This document shows, piece after piece, positions 25,387-34,381 of a DNA stretch of 64,000 bases. This DNA comes from an uncultured Hyphomonas sp. (GTDB taxonomy: Bacteria; Pseudomonadota; Alphaproteobacteria; Caulobacterales; Hyphomonadaceae): positions 1,116,001 through 1,180,000 of the forward strand of contig NZ_OY782759.1 of NCBI RefSeq assembly GCF_963678195.1, written 5' to 3'. Numbering within the stretch: the stretch's first letter is position 1; the number at the start of each line of letters is the position of its first letter. Both the position numbers and the translations under genes were made by a program. The notes beneath the pieces were generated by a model that saw nothing but the letters and a program-made list of their open reading frames with translations, was not told the origin of the DNA and made no database searches.

Positions 25387-26547
25387 ATGAGCAAGCGCGA
25401 TTATTACGAGGTTCTTGGCGTCTCACGCGATGTCGATGAGAAGGCGCTGAAATCCGCCTACCGCAAGCTGGCCATGAAATACCACCCGGACCAGAATCCG
25501 GGCGACAAGGAAGCCGAAGACAAGTTCAAGGAAGTCGGCGAGGCCTATGCCGTGCTTTCCGATGCGCAGAAGCGCGCTGCCTATGACCAGTTCGGCCATG
25601 GCGCCTTCGAGAACGGCATGGGCGGAGGCGGCGGCAATCCGTTCGGCGCCGGCGTTCATCCCGAAGACATTTTCCAGGACCTGTTCAGCCAGGTGTTCGG
25701 CGCCGGCGGGTTCGGCGGCGGACGTCGCCGCGGCGGCCCCCAGCGCGGCGCAGATCTGCGCTACGATCTCGAAATCACCCTTGCCGAGGCCTATGCCGGC
25801 AAGGACGAAACCATTCACGTGCCCCAGGCCGTCGACTGCAAGACCTGCGAAGGGTCTGGCGCCGCGCCGGGCACAGAGCCGGAAACTTGCGACACCTGCG
25901 GCGGCGCAGGCCGCGTGCGCGCCCAACAGGGCTTCTTCACGATGGAACGCACCTGCCCGCGCTGTGGCGGTAAGGGCAAGACCATCAAGAAGCCGTGCAA
26001 GGATTGCGGCGGGGCCGGCCAGGTGCGCGAAGAGCGCAAGCTGAACGTGAAGATTCCGGCCGGCGTCGAAAGCGGCATGCGCATCCGCCTCGCTGGCGAA
26101 GGCGAAGCCGGGGCCAATGGCGGCGGCAAGGGCGACCTCTACATTTTCGTCGATGTCGTCGAGCATGACATTTTCGAACGCGACGGGCCGAACCTCTACT
26201 GCCGCGCGCCGGTGCCGATGGTGACGGCGGCGCTGGGCGGCGAGATCGAGATCCCGACCATCGATGGCGGCCGCGCCCGCGTTGTGGTGCCGGAAGGCGC
26301 CCAGACCGGCCGCAAGCTGCGCCTGCGCGGCAAGGGCATGCCGTCGGTCCGCCAGTCCGGCCATACCGGCGACCTGTTCGTCGAGATGTTCGTGGAAACC
26401 CCGCGCAATCTGACGGCCCGCCAGAAAGACATCCTGCGCGAATTCTGCGACTGCTCCGGCGCCGACTGCCACCCCGAAAGCGAAGGCTTCCTCGGCCGCA
26501 TCAAACGCTTCTGGAACGGCGACCACGAAGAAGACCGCCCGAACTGA
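25387..26547 (+). CDS. dnaJ: Chaperone DnaJ (type I Hsp40)
   Basis: 386 residues, the canonical length. J domain with the HPD tripeptide (KYHPDQNPGDKEAEDKF), a Gly/Phe-rich linker (GGGGGNPFGAGVHPEDIFQ), four zinc-binding repeats of the form CxxCxGxG (CKTCEGSG, CDTCGGAG, CPRCGGKG, CKDCGGAG) and the C-terminal peptide-binding domain. Works with DnaK and GrpE in protein folding in the cytoplasm. dnaK is not adjacent, which is unusual compared with many alphaproteobacteria where dnaK-dnaJ form an operon. I see no obvious RpoH-type promoter with confidence in the 136-base upstream gap. Confidence 0.97.
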   Translation: MSKRDYYEVLGVSRDVDEKALKSAYRKLAMKYHPDQNPGDKEAEDKFKEVGEAYAVLSDAQKRAAYDQFGHGAFENGMGGGGGNPFGAGVHPEDIFQDLFSQVFGAGGFGGGRRRGGPQRGADLRYDLEITLAEAYAGKDETIHVPQAVDCKTCEGSGAAPGTEPETCDTCGGAGRVRAQQGFFTMERTCPRCGGKGKTIKKPCKDCGGAGQVREERKLNVKIPAGVESGMRIRLAGEGEAGANGGGKGDLYIFVDVVEHDIFERDGPNLYCRAPVPMVTAALGGEIEIPTIDGGRARVVVPEGAQTGRKLRLRGKGMPSVRQSGHTGDLFVEMFVETPRNLTARQKDILREFCDCSGADCHPESEGFLGRIKRFWNGDHEEDRPN

Positions 26548-26660
26548 TCCGGCCTCCGGCCCGTTCGCCTGGGATTTGCCTTCAAAATAAACTGTCCATT
26601 TTGGATTGCTGACACATTCTCCGTTTAGGAGAGATGTGCAGCAGGCAGGATGGACTTGAT

Positions 26661-28532
26661 ATGAAGACGCAAAAAGGCGCACTGATCGCCGGGCTTCTGG
26701 CAATCACCGCATGCGCGCATGGCGCCGCCGAGCCGGAACCGCCCCCGCGCGAAACCGGCTGGAACATCGCGCCCTTCCAGCCGCACCTGATCCGCAATGA
26801 CGCGCCAGAGCTGTGCCAGCCCTTCGCCGCCGCATGGACGGATTTGTTCGACGCTGCGGGGCGGTTGGACTCCGCCGATCTCGACCTGTCCGCCATTCCG
26901 CATGAGGCGGTGTTCGCCTTTCCGGAAACGGTTAGAAGCGGGCGGGCGGCGCGCACCCAGTCGCTCTACGGCGAGCAGTATACGGCACGCTATGATCTGG
27001 ATGGCGACGGGGATGAGGAGGTCCTGTTCGTCGTGTCCTACGATAGGGGATGGCGGTATCTCGGCGCCGGTCTCTATCTGTTTGACACAGTCGCCGATTT
27101 TGAGGCCATGCAAGCTCAATATCCGGAGCGCTACGGGGAGATCAGCTTCACCAATCACTGGAACGAACTCGCAGCCGAGGTGACAGGCGGGCCGGTCGCC
27201 AAATTCGGCCGGCTCCACCGGCTCCAGCTGTTCCTGCATGAAGGGGCACTCTATACCGTCTCGGACGGTCGGGGCGTTTCGAGGGGCCAGCAGAGTAAAC
27301 GCGAAACCGTGCGCCGCGTCTGGCCCGCTGAGGAGGCTGAAACGGTTTGCGAACTTCAGATCCGTCCGGAGCCGGAGCAGTTCGAGCCCTTCATTTCCGC
27401 TTCGCCTTTTTATCAGGCACTCAAGGCCATGTATGCGGGGCCAGAGCAGGGCGGCATGTGCTATGGCACGATGGGCTGGACCGGTGTTCCGCCGGAATCC
27501 ATCCTGCCTGACCTGTTCTACCGTCCGCAGGCCTGGCCGGAGCCGAATGGCCGGTACGGACCCGAAGAAGAGCCACAGGACGATGTCGCCCGCCAGTTGC
27601 GCCCGCTGAGTTGGGGCGCCAGCGACCCGTTCAGCTGGCAGATCTACCTGTCCCTCCGGCAGGATCAGCCGGAGTTTTTGCGCCGCATGGAGGAATACTA
27701 TGCCGAGCGGTTTGCCATGCCGCCGGAGGAGGCGAAGACTGCAGCATTTCAGGCCTGGCGCGCGCTGGTGGATCGCATTTTTTATGCCCGGAACAATGAC
27801 ATGTTGCTGGCCTTCCTTGCGCTCCGGCCGATGAACCGGGACAATCCGGTCGACTTCCCCTTTGGTGCCTCGCCGAATGAGATGCTGGACGCGATCGAAG
27901 CTGCTCTCAAGCAGCCAGAGGCGCTGAATAACATCACGCCATGGTGGCATGGAGCAATCTGGGCCCGTCAAATCTCTGCGGCCATCCTTGCGGGCGAGCC
28001 GGTGGAAGATATCCGGGATCTGTACAAGGCCTATGTCGACACGTATCTGCCGCCCGCTGATCCGTCCAATCCGAAACGGTATGAACGGGACGTTGCACGC
28101 CTGCACGTCAATATTCTGGCTGCCGCATCAGTCCGCCCGGACGTGCTGCAGATCCTGCCGGAGTTTGGTGTCCCTCTGGATCGGTCCACGAACTATTTCG
28201 GCAAGACGGCGCTGATGTACGCAGCGCAGCTGGACATGCCGGAATCCGTACGGGTGCTTCTGGATGCGGGCGTCGACGTGAACCGGAGCACGCAAAGTGT
28301 GCAAGAAGGAGACCGTCGTGCCTGCGGACAATTGCAGCGGGACCACCGAACGGCACTCATGTACGCCGCCGAGAATGCCTCCGAAGAGCTGATCTCACTG
28401 CTGCTCGATGCTGGCGCCGATCCGGCCGCACAAGATACCGAAGGCAATACGGCCAGCTGGTATCTCGCCCGCAATACGAAGCTGGCGGATGAGGCCCGGA
28501 CCCGTCTGGAAACGCGGCTGGCAGTGAGGTGA
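26661..28532 (+). CDS. Ankyrin-repeat lipoprotein
   Basis: 623 residues with a lipoprotein signal (MKTQKGALIAGLLAITAC). Near residue ~105 lies a calcium-loop-like DLDGDGDEEVLFVV. The middle is unassigned and rich in aromatic residues. The C-terminal ~110 residues contain two clear ankyrin units: GKTALMYAAQLDMPESVRVLLDAGVDVN and RTALMYAAENASEELISLLLDAGADP. Ankyrins mediate protein contacts; here they would face the periplasm or the cell surface. The ATG at 26661 begins the lipoprotein signal; the frame upstream does not add a plausible start. Confidence 0.75.
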   Translation: MKTQKGALIAGLLAITACAHGAAEPEPPPRETGWNIAPFQPHLIRNDAPELCQPFAAAWTDLFDAAGRLDSADLDLSAIPHEAVFAFPETVRSGRAARTQSLYGEQYTARYDLDGDGDEEVLFVVSYDRGWRYLGAGLYLFDTVADFEAMQAQYPERYGEISFTNHWNELAAEVTGGPVAKFGRLHRLQLFLHEGALYTVSDGRGVSRGQQSKRETVRRVWPAEEAETVCELQIRPEPEQFEPFISASPFYQALKAMYAGPEQGGMCYGTMGWTGVPPESILPDLFYRPQAWPEPNGRYGPEEEPQDDVARQLRPLSWGASDPFSWQIYLSLRQDQPEFLRRMEEYYAERFAMPPEEAKTAAFQAWRALVDRIFYARNNDMLLAFLALRPMNRDNPVDFPFGASPNEMLDAIEAALKQPEALNNITPWWHGAIWARQISAAILAGEPVEDIRDLYKAYVDTYLPPADPSNPKRYERDVARLHVNILAAASVRPDVLQILPEFGVPLDRSTNYFGKTALMYAAQLDMPESVRVLLDAGVDVNRSTQSVQEGDRRACGQLQRDHRTALMYAAENASEELISLLLDAGADPAAQDTEGNTASWYLARNTKLADEARTRLETRLAVR

Positions 28533-28585
28533 ACATGGCCGCGAGTTCATTTGCCTGAGGGGCAGGGCATGCCCATCTCATTGCC

Positions 28586-28948
28586 ATGTTCAAGCACATC
28601 CCTTCCGCCCCGCCCGGGATTGTCGCCTTCGAAGCCGAGGGTGAGATCACCGATTCCGATTACAAGACGATCCTGATCCCGGCGGTGGAGACCGCGAAGG
28701 AGGCGCTCGGCAAGGTGCGCGTCCTGCTCCGCTTCGGCCCGGCCTTCAAAGGCTACAGCGCCCACGCCATGCTGGACGACACGATGCTGGGCCTTGCCCA
28801 CTGGAAGGATTTCGAACGCCTTGCCGTCGTCACCGACGTCGACTGGATCGCCCATGGCGTCCGCCTCTTCGGCCCGCTCATCCCGGCAAAGACCCGAATC
28901 TTTCCCGCCGGAGATACAGAGGCCGCCCTTGACTGGGTGAGCGCGTAA
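28586..28948 (+). CDS. SpoIIAA-like (STAS/SEC14-fold) protein
   Basis: 120 residues matching the SpoIIAA-like family (formerly DUF3478): PGIVAFEAEGEITDSDYKTILIPAVE and RLAVVTDVDWIAHGVRLFGPL. The fold is that of STAS domains and SEC14-like lipid-binding proteins. No phosphorylatable serine motif of true anti-sigma antagonists is evident. Role unknown; in other bacteria similar proteins are annotated near stress genes. The gene ends two bases before the convergent XRE regulator. Confidence 0.8.
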   Translation: MFKHIPSAPPGIVAFEAEGEITDSDYKTILIPAVETAKEALGKVRVLLRFGPAFKGYSAHAMLDDTMLGLAHWKDFERLAVVTDVDWIAHGVRLFGPLIPAKTRIFPAGDTEAALDWVSA

Positions 28949-28950
28949 GC

Positions 28951-29568
28951 TCAGCCCAGCGCGTCATAGGGAATGGAGAGGAGCGGGCCGCCCATCTGGC
29001 GCAGCTCGGTCAGATATTCCGCCTCGCTCAGGCGCCGCAATTCGCACAGGCACCAGATTTCGCCGGATGCGGAAATATGCGGCGTGTCCATGCCGCGGAA
29101 ATAGACCGGCCCGCCGGGCGACTGGATACGGTTCAGCGACACGGTCATTGCAAGATCGCCGGAAAAGATGCCGGAGCGTTCCCAGGCGTGCATCTGTTCG
29201 TCCGCCTCATCGCCGAACCGGCCATAGAGGCTGGTGCCCGGGCCGAGGCCGTCGGCTGAGACTTCTTCGGCGGCGGCCCGGCTGATCTCCACGAATACGG
29301 CGCCCTGCCGCAGCAGTGTGGCAGGCCAGGAAGACATCTGAACACGGAGTTTCGTCAGCGCGTCCAGCCGGCTGGTCGTGGTCTGGCGCATCATGTCCCG
29401 CATCTGGCGCCGGTGGCGGACGCCGGGCAGGTCTTTTCCGCGTTCCCAGCGGGAAATGGTTGTCTGGTCCACCGAAAGGCGCTCGGCCAGAACGCGCTGG
29501 GACAGGCCAAGGTCCTGGCGCAGGCCGGTCACCATTCTGGCCCAGTTTGTGGAAGGGAGCGCGTCCAT
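28951..29568 (-). CDS. XRE-family HTH regulator with C-terminal sensor-like domain
   Basis: 205 residues. The N-terminal lambda-repressor HTH is clear (LRQDLGLSQRVLAERLSVDQTTISRWERGKDLP). From ~75 to the end is a PAS-like or heme/ligand-type sensory region (RAAAEEVSADG; SLYGRFGDEADEQMHAW) that I cannot assign. It is divergent from the TonB receptor at 29749 across a 180-base gap, so it may control that receptor and its downstream glycerophosphodiesterase. Confidence 0.75.
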   Translation of the reverse strand: MDALPSTNWARMVTGLRQDLGLSQRVLAERLSVDQTTISRWERGKDLPGVRHRRQMRDMMRQTTTSRLDALTKLRVQMSSWPATLLRQGAVFVEISRAAAEEVSADGLGPGTSLYGRFGDEADEQMHAWERSGIFSGDLAMTVSLNRIQSPGGPVYFRGMDTPHISASGEIWCLCELRRLSEAEYLTELRQMGGPLLSIPYDALG

Positions 29569-29748
29569 TTCTGGTCTCGCTGAATTGGGGTGAAGTGTGA
29601 CGGTTTTCCTATAGCGCGGGACATGTGCGTTTTTGTGACGTCAGGTGTTTTGAGGCGCTGCGGTGACAGATTCTTCAAATAAACGCGAAAACCATGTCAC
29701 ACCGCCGGGATAGTGCCGCCTTCAGATTATCTGACGCGGGGTTCTGTC

Positions 29749-31698
29749 ATGTCCAAATTTCCCTTTCGCACCTCTTTTTTCTGCGCCATCTCGGCGGCTG
29801 CTCTCACGCAGGGGCTTGCCCATGCGGAGGAGGATGAGGCCCTCAAGATGGACCAGGTGGTCGTTTCCGCCTCGCGCGCCGCTGTGCCGGTGAACCAGCT
29901 GGGCGATGCGATCAGCGTTCTCGATGCCGAGACGATCGATCTGCAGCAGCTGACCACGCTGGACGATGCGCTGGAGCGTACGCCCGGCGTCTCGATCACG
30001 CGGTCCGGCGGGGTAGGCCAGAACACGCAGGTCCGCATGCGCGGCTTCACCAGCAAGCACGTGCTGGTGATGATCGACGGGGTGAAGGTCAATAACCCGT
30101 CCGAGGGCGACAACCAGTTCGGCATCGATCACCTCTTTCTCGACAATATCGAGAAGGTGGAAGTGCTGCGCGGGCCGCAGTCCGGCGTTTATGGCGCGGA
30201 TGCTGTGGCCGGCGTGATCAACGTCGTGACCAAGCGGCCGGAAGGGCCGCTGCAGGTGCGCGGCTCTGCCATGGCCGGCGACAATGACACCTATGAAGTC
30301 AGCGCCGGTGTGCAGCAGGGCACGGACCGTTACGGCTTCTCCGGCACGGTCTCTTATTTCGACACGGCCGGCATTTCACTCGCCAGCCGTCCGCCGGGCA
30401 ACACCGAGCGGGACGGGTATGAGAACTTCACTGCCCAGCTGCGGGGCGAATACCGTCCGACGGCGGACACCGAACTCAGCGGCTGGCTGCGCTATACCGA
30501 CGCCATGAACGAGATCGACGAAGGCTCCCTGCCGGCGGACAACCCGCTTGGCCTGCCGGGCTATATCTTCCAGGACTCCGAAGGCGAAGTGCAGAGCGAG
30601 CAGCTGTTCGGCGCCATCAAGGGCGAGTGGACAATGCTTGGCGGGAAGCTGACGCATACCGCGCAGCTCTCCTATGTCGACCTGCAGGGGCTCTACAAGA
30701 CACCCACCACGGAACAGGACTCCGAAGGCGAGACGCTGGAAGCCACCTATTACGCCACCTGGCGCCCGAACGGCGCGGTGACGCTGACCGGGGGAGCTGA
30801 ATACCGCGACGAAAAGGCCGTGTTCGAACAGCCTGTCGGCTACGCCTATGCGCTGATCAATGACAGCATCTCGAACTCCGCCGTGTTCGCCGAGGCCAAT
30901 CTGGAAATGGCCGAAGGCTTCTTCCTGTCCGCCGCCGCACGCTATGACGACAATGAGAAGTTCGGCGGCGAGTTCACCCATCGCCTGACGGCGGCGTATA
31001 ACCTGCCCGATACGGTCAGCATTCCGGGCGTCGAGACCAAGCTGCGGATTTCCTATGGCGAAGGCGCCGAAGCGCCCGGCCTGCGCCAGATGCTCGGTTC
31101 GTCGGCAACCTTCCAGGGCAATCCGAACCTCAAGCCGGAATCGAGCTGGATGGCCGATGCCGGCATTGATCAGCGGCTGAAGAACGGCAAGGCGTCCTGG
31201 AGCCTGACCATGTTCACCGGCGAGGCCGATGACGGCATCTTCTCCATCTACGATCCGGTGACGTTTGTCAGCACCCCGCAGAATATCGACAGCCCGGTTG
31301 AAATGAAGGGTGTCGAGGTGGACGCGGTCTATTCCCCGCTCGCCTGGCTCGACCTCAGCGGCGCTTATACCTATCTGGAAGCCGAGGAGAAGGCCGCGCG
31401 CACGCAGCTGTTCGGCCGTCCGAAGCATGAAGCCAGCGCTGCTGTCACCGTCCGCCCGATCGAGGATCTGTCACTGACGGTCGATGCCTACTGGCGCGAC
31501 GAGTTCTTCAGCGATTATCCGTCCACCTATGTCATGCCGGGCTATTCGCTGTTCAACCTGTCTGCCGTCTGGAACATCAATGACACGGTGACCCTGTCGG
31601 CGCGCCTGCAGAATGCTGGTGACAAATTCTATGAAGAGAAACTGGGTGACGCCACCTATGGCCGCACCGGCCAGGTTCGCCTCACGGTCCGTTACTAG
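29749..31698 (+). CDS. TonB-dependent outer-membrane receptor (BtuB/vitamin-siderophore type)
   Basis: 649 residues with a signal peptide (cut after AHA), a TonB-box-like DQVVVSAS region, plug domain (LDDALERTPGVSI, QVRMRGF, VEVLRGPQSGVYGADAVAGVINVVTKRP) and a 22-strand barrel ending in the usual RLTVRY aromatic terminus. The size and plug resemble BtuB and small-siderophore receptors. No cobalamin riboswitch is visible upstream, so B12 is not favoured. The next gene, ten bases on, is a lipoprotein glycerophosphodiesterase, pointing to a phosphodiester or lipid-derived substrate (inference). ATG at 29749 begins the signal peptide. Confidence 0.88.
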   Translation: MSKFPFRTSFFCAISAAALTQGLAHAEEDEALKMDQVVVSASRAAVPVNQLGDAISVLDAETIDLQQLTTLDDALERTPGVSITRSGGVGQNTQVRMRGFTSKHVLVMIDGVKVNNPSEGDNQFGIDHLFLDNIEKVEVLRGPQSGVYGADAVAGVINVVTKRPEGPLQVRGSAMAGDNDTYEVSAGVQQGTDRYGFSGTVSYFDTAGISLASRPPGNTERDGYENFTAQLRGEYRPTADTELSGWLRYTDAMNEIDEGSLPADNPLGLPGYIFQDSEGEVQSEQLFGAIKGEWTMLGGKLTHTAQLSYVDLQGLYKTPTTEQDSEGETLEATYYATWRPNGAVTLTGGAEYRDEKAVFEQPVGYAYALINDSISNSAVFAEANLEMAEGFFLSAAARYDDNEKFGGEFTHRLTAAYNLPDTVSIPGVETKLRISYGEGAEAPGLRQMLGSSATFQGNPNLKPESSWMADAGIDQRLKNGKASWSLTMFTGEADDGIFSIYDPVTFVSTPQNIDSPVEMKGVEVDAVYSPLAWLDLSGAYTYLEAEEKAARTQLFGRPKHEASAAVTVRPIEDLSLTVDAYWRDEFFSDYPSTYVMPGYSLFNLSAVWNINDTVTLSARLQNAGDKFYEEKLGDATYGRTGQVRLTVRY

Positions 31699-31708
31699 GG
31701 AGAATGCG

Positions 31709-32671
31709 ATGCGCAAGACAGGTCTGACACTCCGCGCCGCCTCCGCAGCGGCCCTGCTGGCCGGATGCGCCACGGCGCCCCCGGCAATCGCAGACGCACC
31801 CGCGGCTGCAGAGGGCATCTCTGAAACATTCCCCCTCGTCGCGGACGCAGGCGGCATGCCGGGCTTCTTCAACTGCCTGCGCCAGCAGGATGCCATCCTG
31901 ATCAGCGCGCATCGGGGCGGGCCTGTGCCGGGCTATCCCGAGAATGCGCTGGAGACTTTTCAGCATACGGTCAGTGAAATCCCGGCCCTGCTGGAAATCG
32001 ACGTCCAGAAAAGTGCCGACGGCGTCATGGTCCTCATGCATGACGATACGCTGGAGCGGACCTCGACGGGTGAGGGCGAGGCCAGCGATCTGACACTGGC
32101 GGAGCTTCAGGCCCTCACGCTGAAGGACAATGAGGGCAACCCCACGTCTTTCCGCATCCCCACGCTGGATGCCGTGCTGGACTGGAGCGAAGGCCGCGCC
32201 ATGTTCGCGCTCGACCGCAAAGGCACGACCACCTATCAGGATCTGGTCAATGCGGTGGCGGCGCATGACGCGTTCGACCGGGTCATGTTCGCGACCTATT
32301 CGCTGGACGATGCCGCGCTGGTTGCCGGCCTGTCGCAGAAGGCGATGATCGTGACGCCCGTCGAGAAGCTGGAAGACCTGCAAACGCTCCGCGTGTCCGG
32401 CGTGAACCTTGCCAATGTCCTCTCCTGGGGCGGCACGGAAGTGCCCCGGCCCGATTTCTATGCCGAGCTTGAAGCAAAGGGCGTGGAAAGCGCCTTCGCC
32501 ACGCTCGGCTGGTGGACCGGGTCCTGGGACAGCCGCATCGACATGCTGAACGATGACACGCTCTATCGCCGCATCACGCGGGGCGCCCGCCTGCTGGCGA
32601 CGGACCGGGGCCGGGAGGTCGCAAAAGTCCTGCCGGGTCTCTCCGCCGCGAAGGCCTGCACCCGGGGCTAG
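31709..32671 (+). CDS. Glycerophosphodiester phosphodiesterase family lipoprotein
   Basis: 320 residues with a lipobox (LLAGCAT) after a short signal. The GDPD TIM-barrel motifs are present: HRGGPVPGYPENALETF with the first catalytic His, EIDVQKSADGVMVLMHDDTLERTSTG with the metal-binding acids and second His. Releases glycerol-3-phosphate or related product from glycerophosphodiesters at the outer membrane or periplasm. Located ten bases after the TonB receptor stop with a GGGAGAA ribosome site, so the two are co-transcribed. The ATG at 31709 is preferred to an out-of-frame ATG five bases earlier. Confidence 0.87.
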   Translation: MRKTGLTLRAASAAALLAGCATAPPAIADAPAAAEGISETFPLVADAGGMPGFFNCLRQQDAILISAHRGGPVPGYPENALETFQHTVSEIPALLEIDVQKSADGVMVLMHDDTLERTSTGEGEASDLTLAELQALTLKDNEGNPTSFRIPTLDAVLDWSEGRAMFALDRKGTTTYQDLVNAVAAHDAFDRVMFATYSLDDAALVAGLSQKAMIVTPVEKLEDLQTLRVSGVNLANVLSWGGTEVPRPDFYAELEAKGVESAFATLGWWTGSWDSRIDMLNDDTLYRRITRGARLLATDRGREVAKVLPGLSAAKACTRG

Positions 32672-32675
32672 GCGC

Positions 32676-33599
32676 TTAGCGGCACGTCTCTGCCCAGTCG
32701 ATCACGGTGCTGATCAGCTCGTCGCGCGACCATGAGAAGGAATGGTCGCCGGAGAGAACGACCCCTGTCGTGTCGATGGCCGGGTCTGCCTCATAGGCGG
32801 CGATGAGCGGCAGGATGATGGCGTCCGCCGGGACGGAGGTGTCCTTGTCGCCGCCGACGATGAGGATGCGCTTGCCTTCCAGGTCCGGCGCAAGGCCCTG
32901 CAGAGCGAACGCTTCCTTGTTGGCCGCGATCTCGGCCATGATCTTCTCGCCGGTCAGGCCGTGCAGCATCTGGAGGCTGTCGCTATAGGCCATGAAGCCG
33001 GCCTTCGCCTGCGGGTCCGCTTCAAAGAACTCGGCCATCGCGCCGACATTTGCCGGGGCGATGCCCGCGGCGCAGGCAATGCCGTCATCGCGCGCGGCGG
33101 CCTGAAGCGAGGCGAAGCCCCCCATGGAGTGCCCCACAAGCACGATATGATCCGGATTGGTCCGGTACTGGTCCGCATGCGTGCGCAGGAAGTCCGCCGC
33201 GCTGGCCACATCCTCGATCACATGGGTGAGGGTGTAGTCGCCTTCGCTGCCCCAGGCGCCGCGATAGTGGAAGAAGAGCACGTTCCATCCGGCTGTGCGC
33301 ATGTCCTGCGCGAGGTCCAGATTTTTCTCATTCCCCGGAAAACCGTGCAGTAGCACCACGGCCGGGTGCGGCCCTTCGCCCTCGGCCACATAGACGAGGC
33401 CATTCAGCCGGTCGCCATGGCTGTCGAAGGAAATCTCCTCAATGGCGGGCGGGAAGGCCTCGTCATAGGCAGGCGCGGCTACTTCTGCTTCTACTTCCGG
33501 GGCCACCGGCGCAGCAAGCGGCGTTTCATCCGGCGCAGTCGCGCAGGCGGCGAGCAGGGCGGCGCCCGTCAGCGCGGCGAAAAATGATGCGTGTTTCAT
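32676..33599 (-). CDS. Alpha/beta hydrolase lipoprotein
   Basis: 307 residues with lipobox (LLAACAT) and a proline/alanine-rich linker. The hydrolase core has the oxyanion region LLHGFPGNEKN, the nucleophile elbow GHSMGG, a plausible acid in GGDKDTSVP and the catalytic His in SGDHSFSW. A dienelactone-hydrolase or acyl-peptidase-like S9 subfamily is plausible; the substrate is unknown. Start ATG 33599 has GGGAGGA seven bases upstream. Convergent with the glycerophosphodiesterase gene. Confidence 0.85.
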   Translation of the reverse strand: MKHASFFAALTGAALLAACATAPDETPLAAPVAPEVEAEVAAPAYDEAFPPAIEEISFDSHGDRLNGLVYVAEGEGPHPAVVLLHGFPGNEKNLDLAQDMRTAGWNVLFFHYRGAWGSEGDYTLTHVIEDVASAADFLRTHADQYRTNPDHIVLVGHSMGGFASLQAAARDDGIACAAGIAPANVGAMAEFFEADPQAKAGFMAYSDSLQMLHGLTGEKIMAEIAANKEAFALQGLAPDLEGKRILIVGGDKDTSVPADAIILPLIAAYEADPAIDTTGVVLSGDHSFSWSRDELISTVIDWAETCR

Positions 33600-33677
33600 G
33601 ATGATCCTCCCGAGGCGCAAACCTTACGCGGGAAGCTGAGCCGGGGAAAGAGTGCGGTCATTCCCCGCCCGGCCCAG

Positions 33678-33779
33678 GTCATCCCGGAAAGCCCGCAGGG
33701 CTTATCCGGGACCCTCTTGCTGGTGTGCGCATTACAGGAACAAGGTCCCGGATAAACGCTTCGCGTTTTCCGGGATGAC
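33678..33779. repeat. Dispersed inverted repeat (TCATCCCGGA family, copy 1)
   Basis: Two arms of about 36 bases face each other: 33678-33713 begins GTCATCCCGGAAAG and ends TCCGGGACC, and 33744-33779 is close to its reverse complement. Each arm also folds on itself (AAGCCCGCAGGGCTT; AACGCTTCGCGTT). A second copy lies at 60696-60795. This is the behaviour of a mobile palindromic intergenic element; it carries no gene. Confidence 0.8.
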
Positions 33780-33833
33780 ACGTTGAGGGAAATCTCAATT
33801 CGTCTGACAGGCACTGCCCCCATCTTTGACGGC

Positions 33834-34211
33834 ATGCATCCTGACCTCCAACGCTACTTCAACCATGTCTGGCCACTGTTCTGGCCGTGGCTGGTGTGGA
33901 ACCTGGTACGCGTCGCCCGCTGGCATACGCGCACCGGGCGCGAAGCGCTGATGGCAGTCGATTGTTTCGGCAATATCAGGCTCGTCTGCCTCGCCGATGC
34001 CCCACCGCCCGATGATCTCTATACATATGAAGCACCGCGCGTGCCGCGATGGGAACATCCTGCCCTTGGCAGCGATGTGCCCGTGTGCGTGCGCGATGGT
34101 CTGGCGAAGTCCGGTATAGTCCGTCATGATCCGGCCAAGTCCGGCTTAGTCATCTATCGTCATGACATAGTCCGGTATGATCATGGGCTGCACGTCCGTG
34201 GTCCGCCTTAG
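33834..34211 (+). CDS. Small conserved protein of unknown function with a repeat-derived tail
   Basis: 125 residues from the ATG at 33834. The first ~80 residues look like a real folded protein (MHPDLQRYFNHVWPLFWPWL, then NIRLVCLADAPPPDDLYTYE, PRVPRWEHP). It is tryptophan-rich with one possible membrane-associated helix. The last ~40 residues come from a run of imperfect short DNA repeats around AGTCCGG and CATGATCCGG (about 34105-34195), so the original stop was probably lost and the tail is extension noise. No family recognised. Confidence 0.5.
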   Translation: MHPDLQRYFNHVWPLFWPWLVWNLVRVARWHTRTGREALMAVDCFGNIRLVCLADAPPPDDLYTYEAPRVPRWEHPALGSDVPVCVRDGLAKSGIVRHDPAKSGLVIYRHDIVRYDHGLHVRGPP

Positions 34212-34233
34212 CCGGGCCTTCGTGCGCCATCAT

Positions 34234-34315
34234 CATGCTTCGACTTCGCTCAGCATGAGCCTCTCTCTAATGCGCACCAGATACCGGACTCATCCTGAGC
34301 GAAGTCGAAGGATGA
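34234..34315. repeat. Inverted repeat with ~25-base arms (CTTCGACTTCGCTCAG type)
   Basis: Arms at 34234-34258 and 34291-34315 are nearly perfect reverse complements, built around CTTCGACTTCGCTCAGCATGA and its partner TCATCCTGAGCGAAGTCGAAG. Elements of this sequence are widely scattered in intergenic DNA of GC-rich proteobacteria. It lies in the 170-base gap between the small gene at 33834 and piuC. No coding potential. Confidence 0.8.
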
Positions 34316-34381
34316 CTGGATTAGAACGGATCTCCCCACCGGATGGCACCCGCCAGTCCGGCCACTTGTGCTGGGCGAGCC

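Noticed and set aside
29569-29748. Possible cobalamin riboswitch before the BtuB-sized receptor.
   Set aside because: The conserved B12-box sequence is not visible; only a loose GGTGACA/TGTCAC inverted repeat is present.
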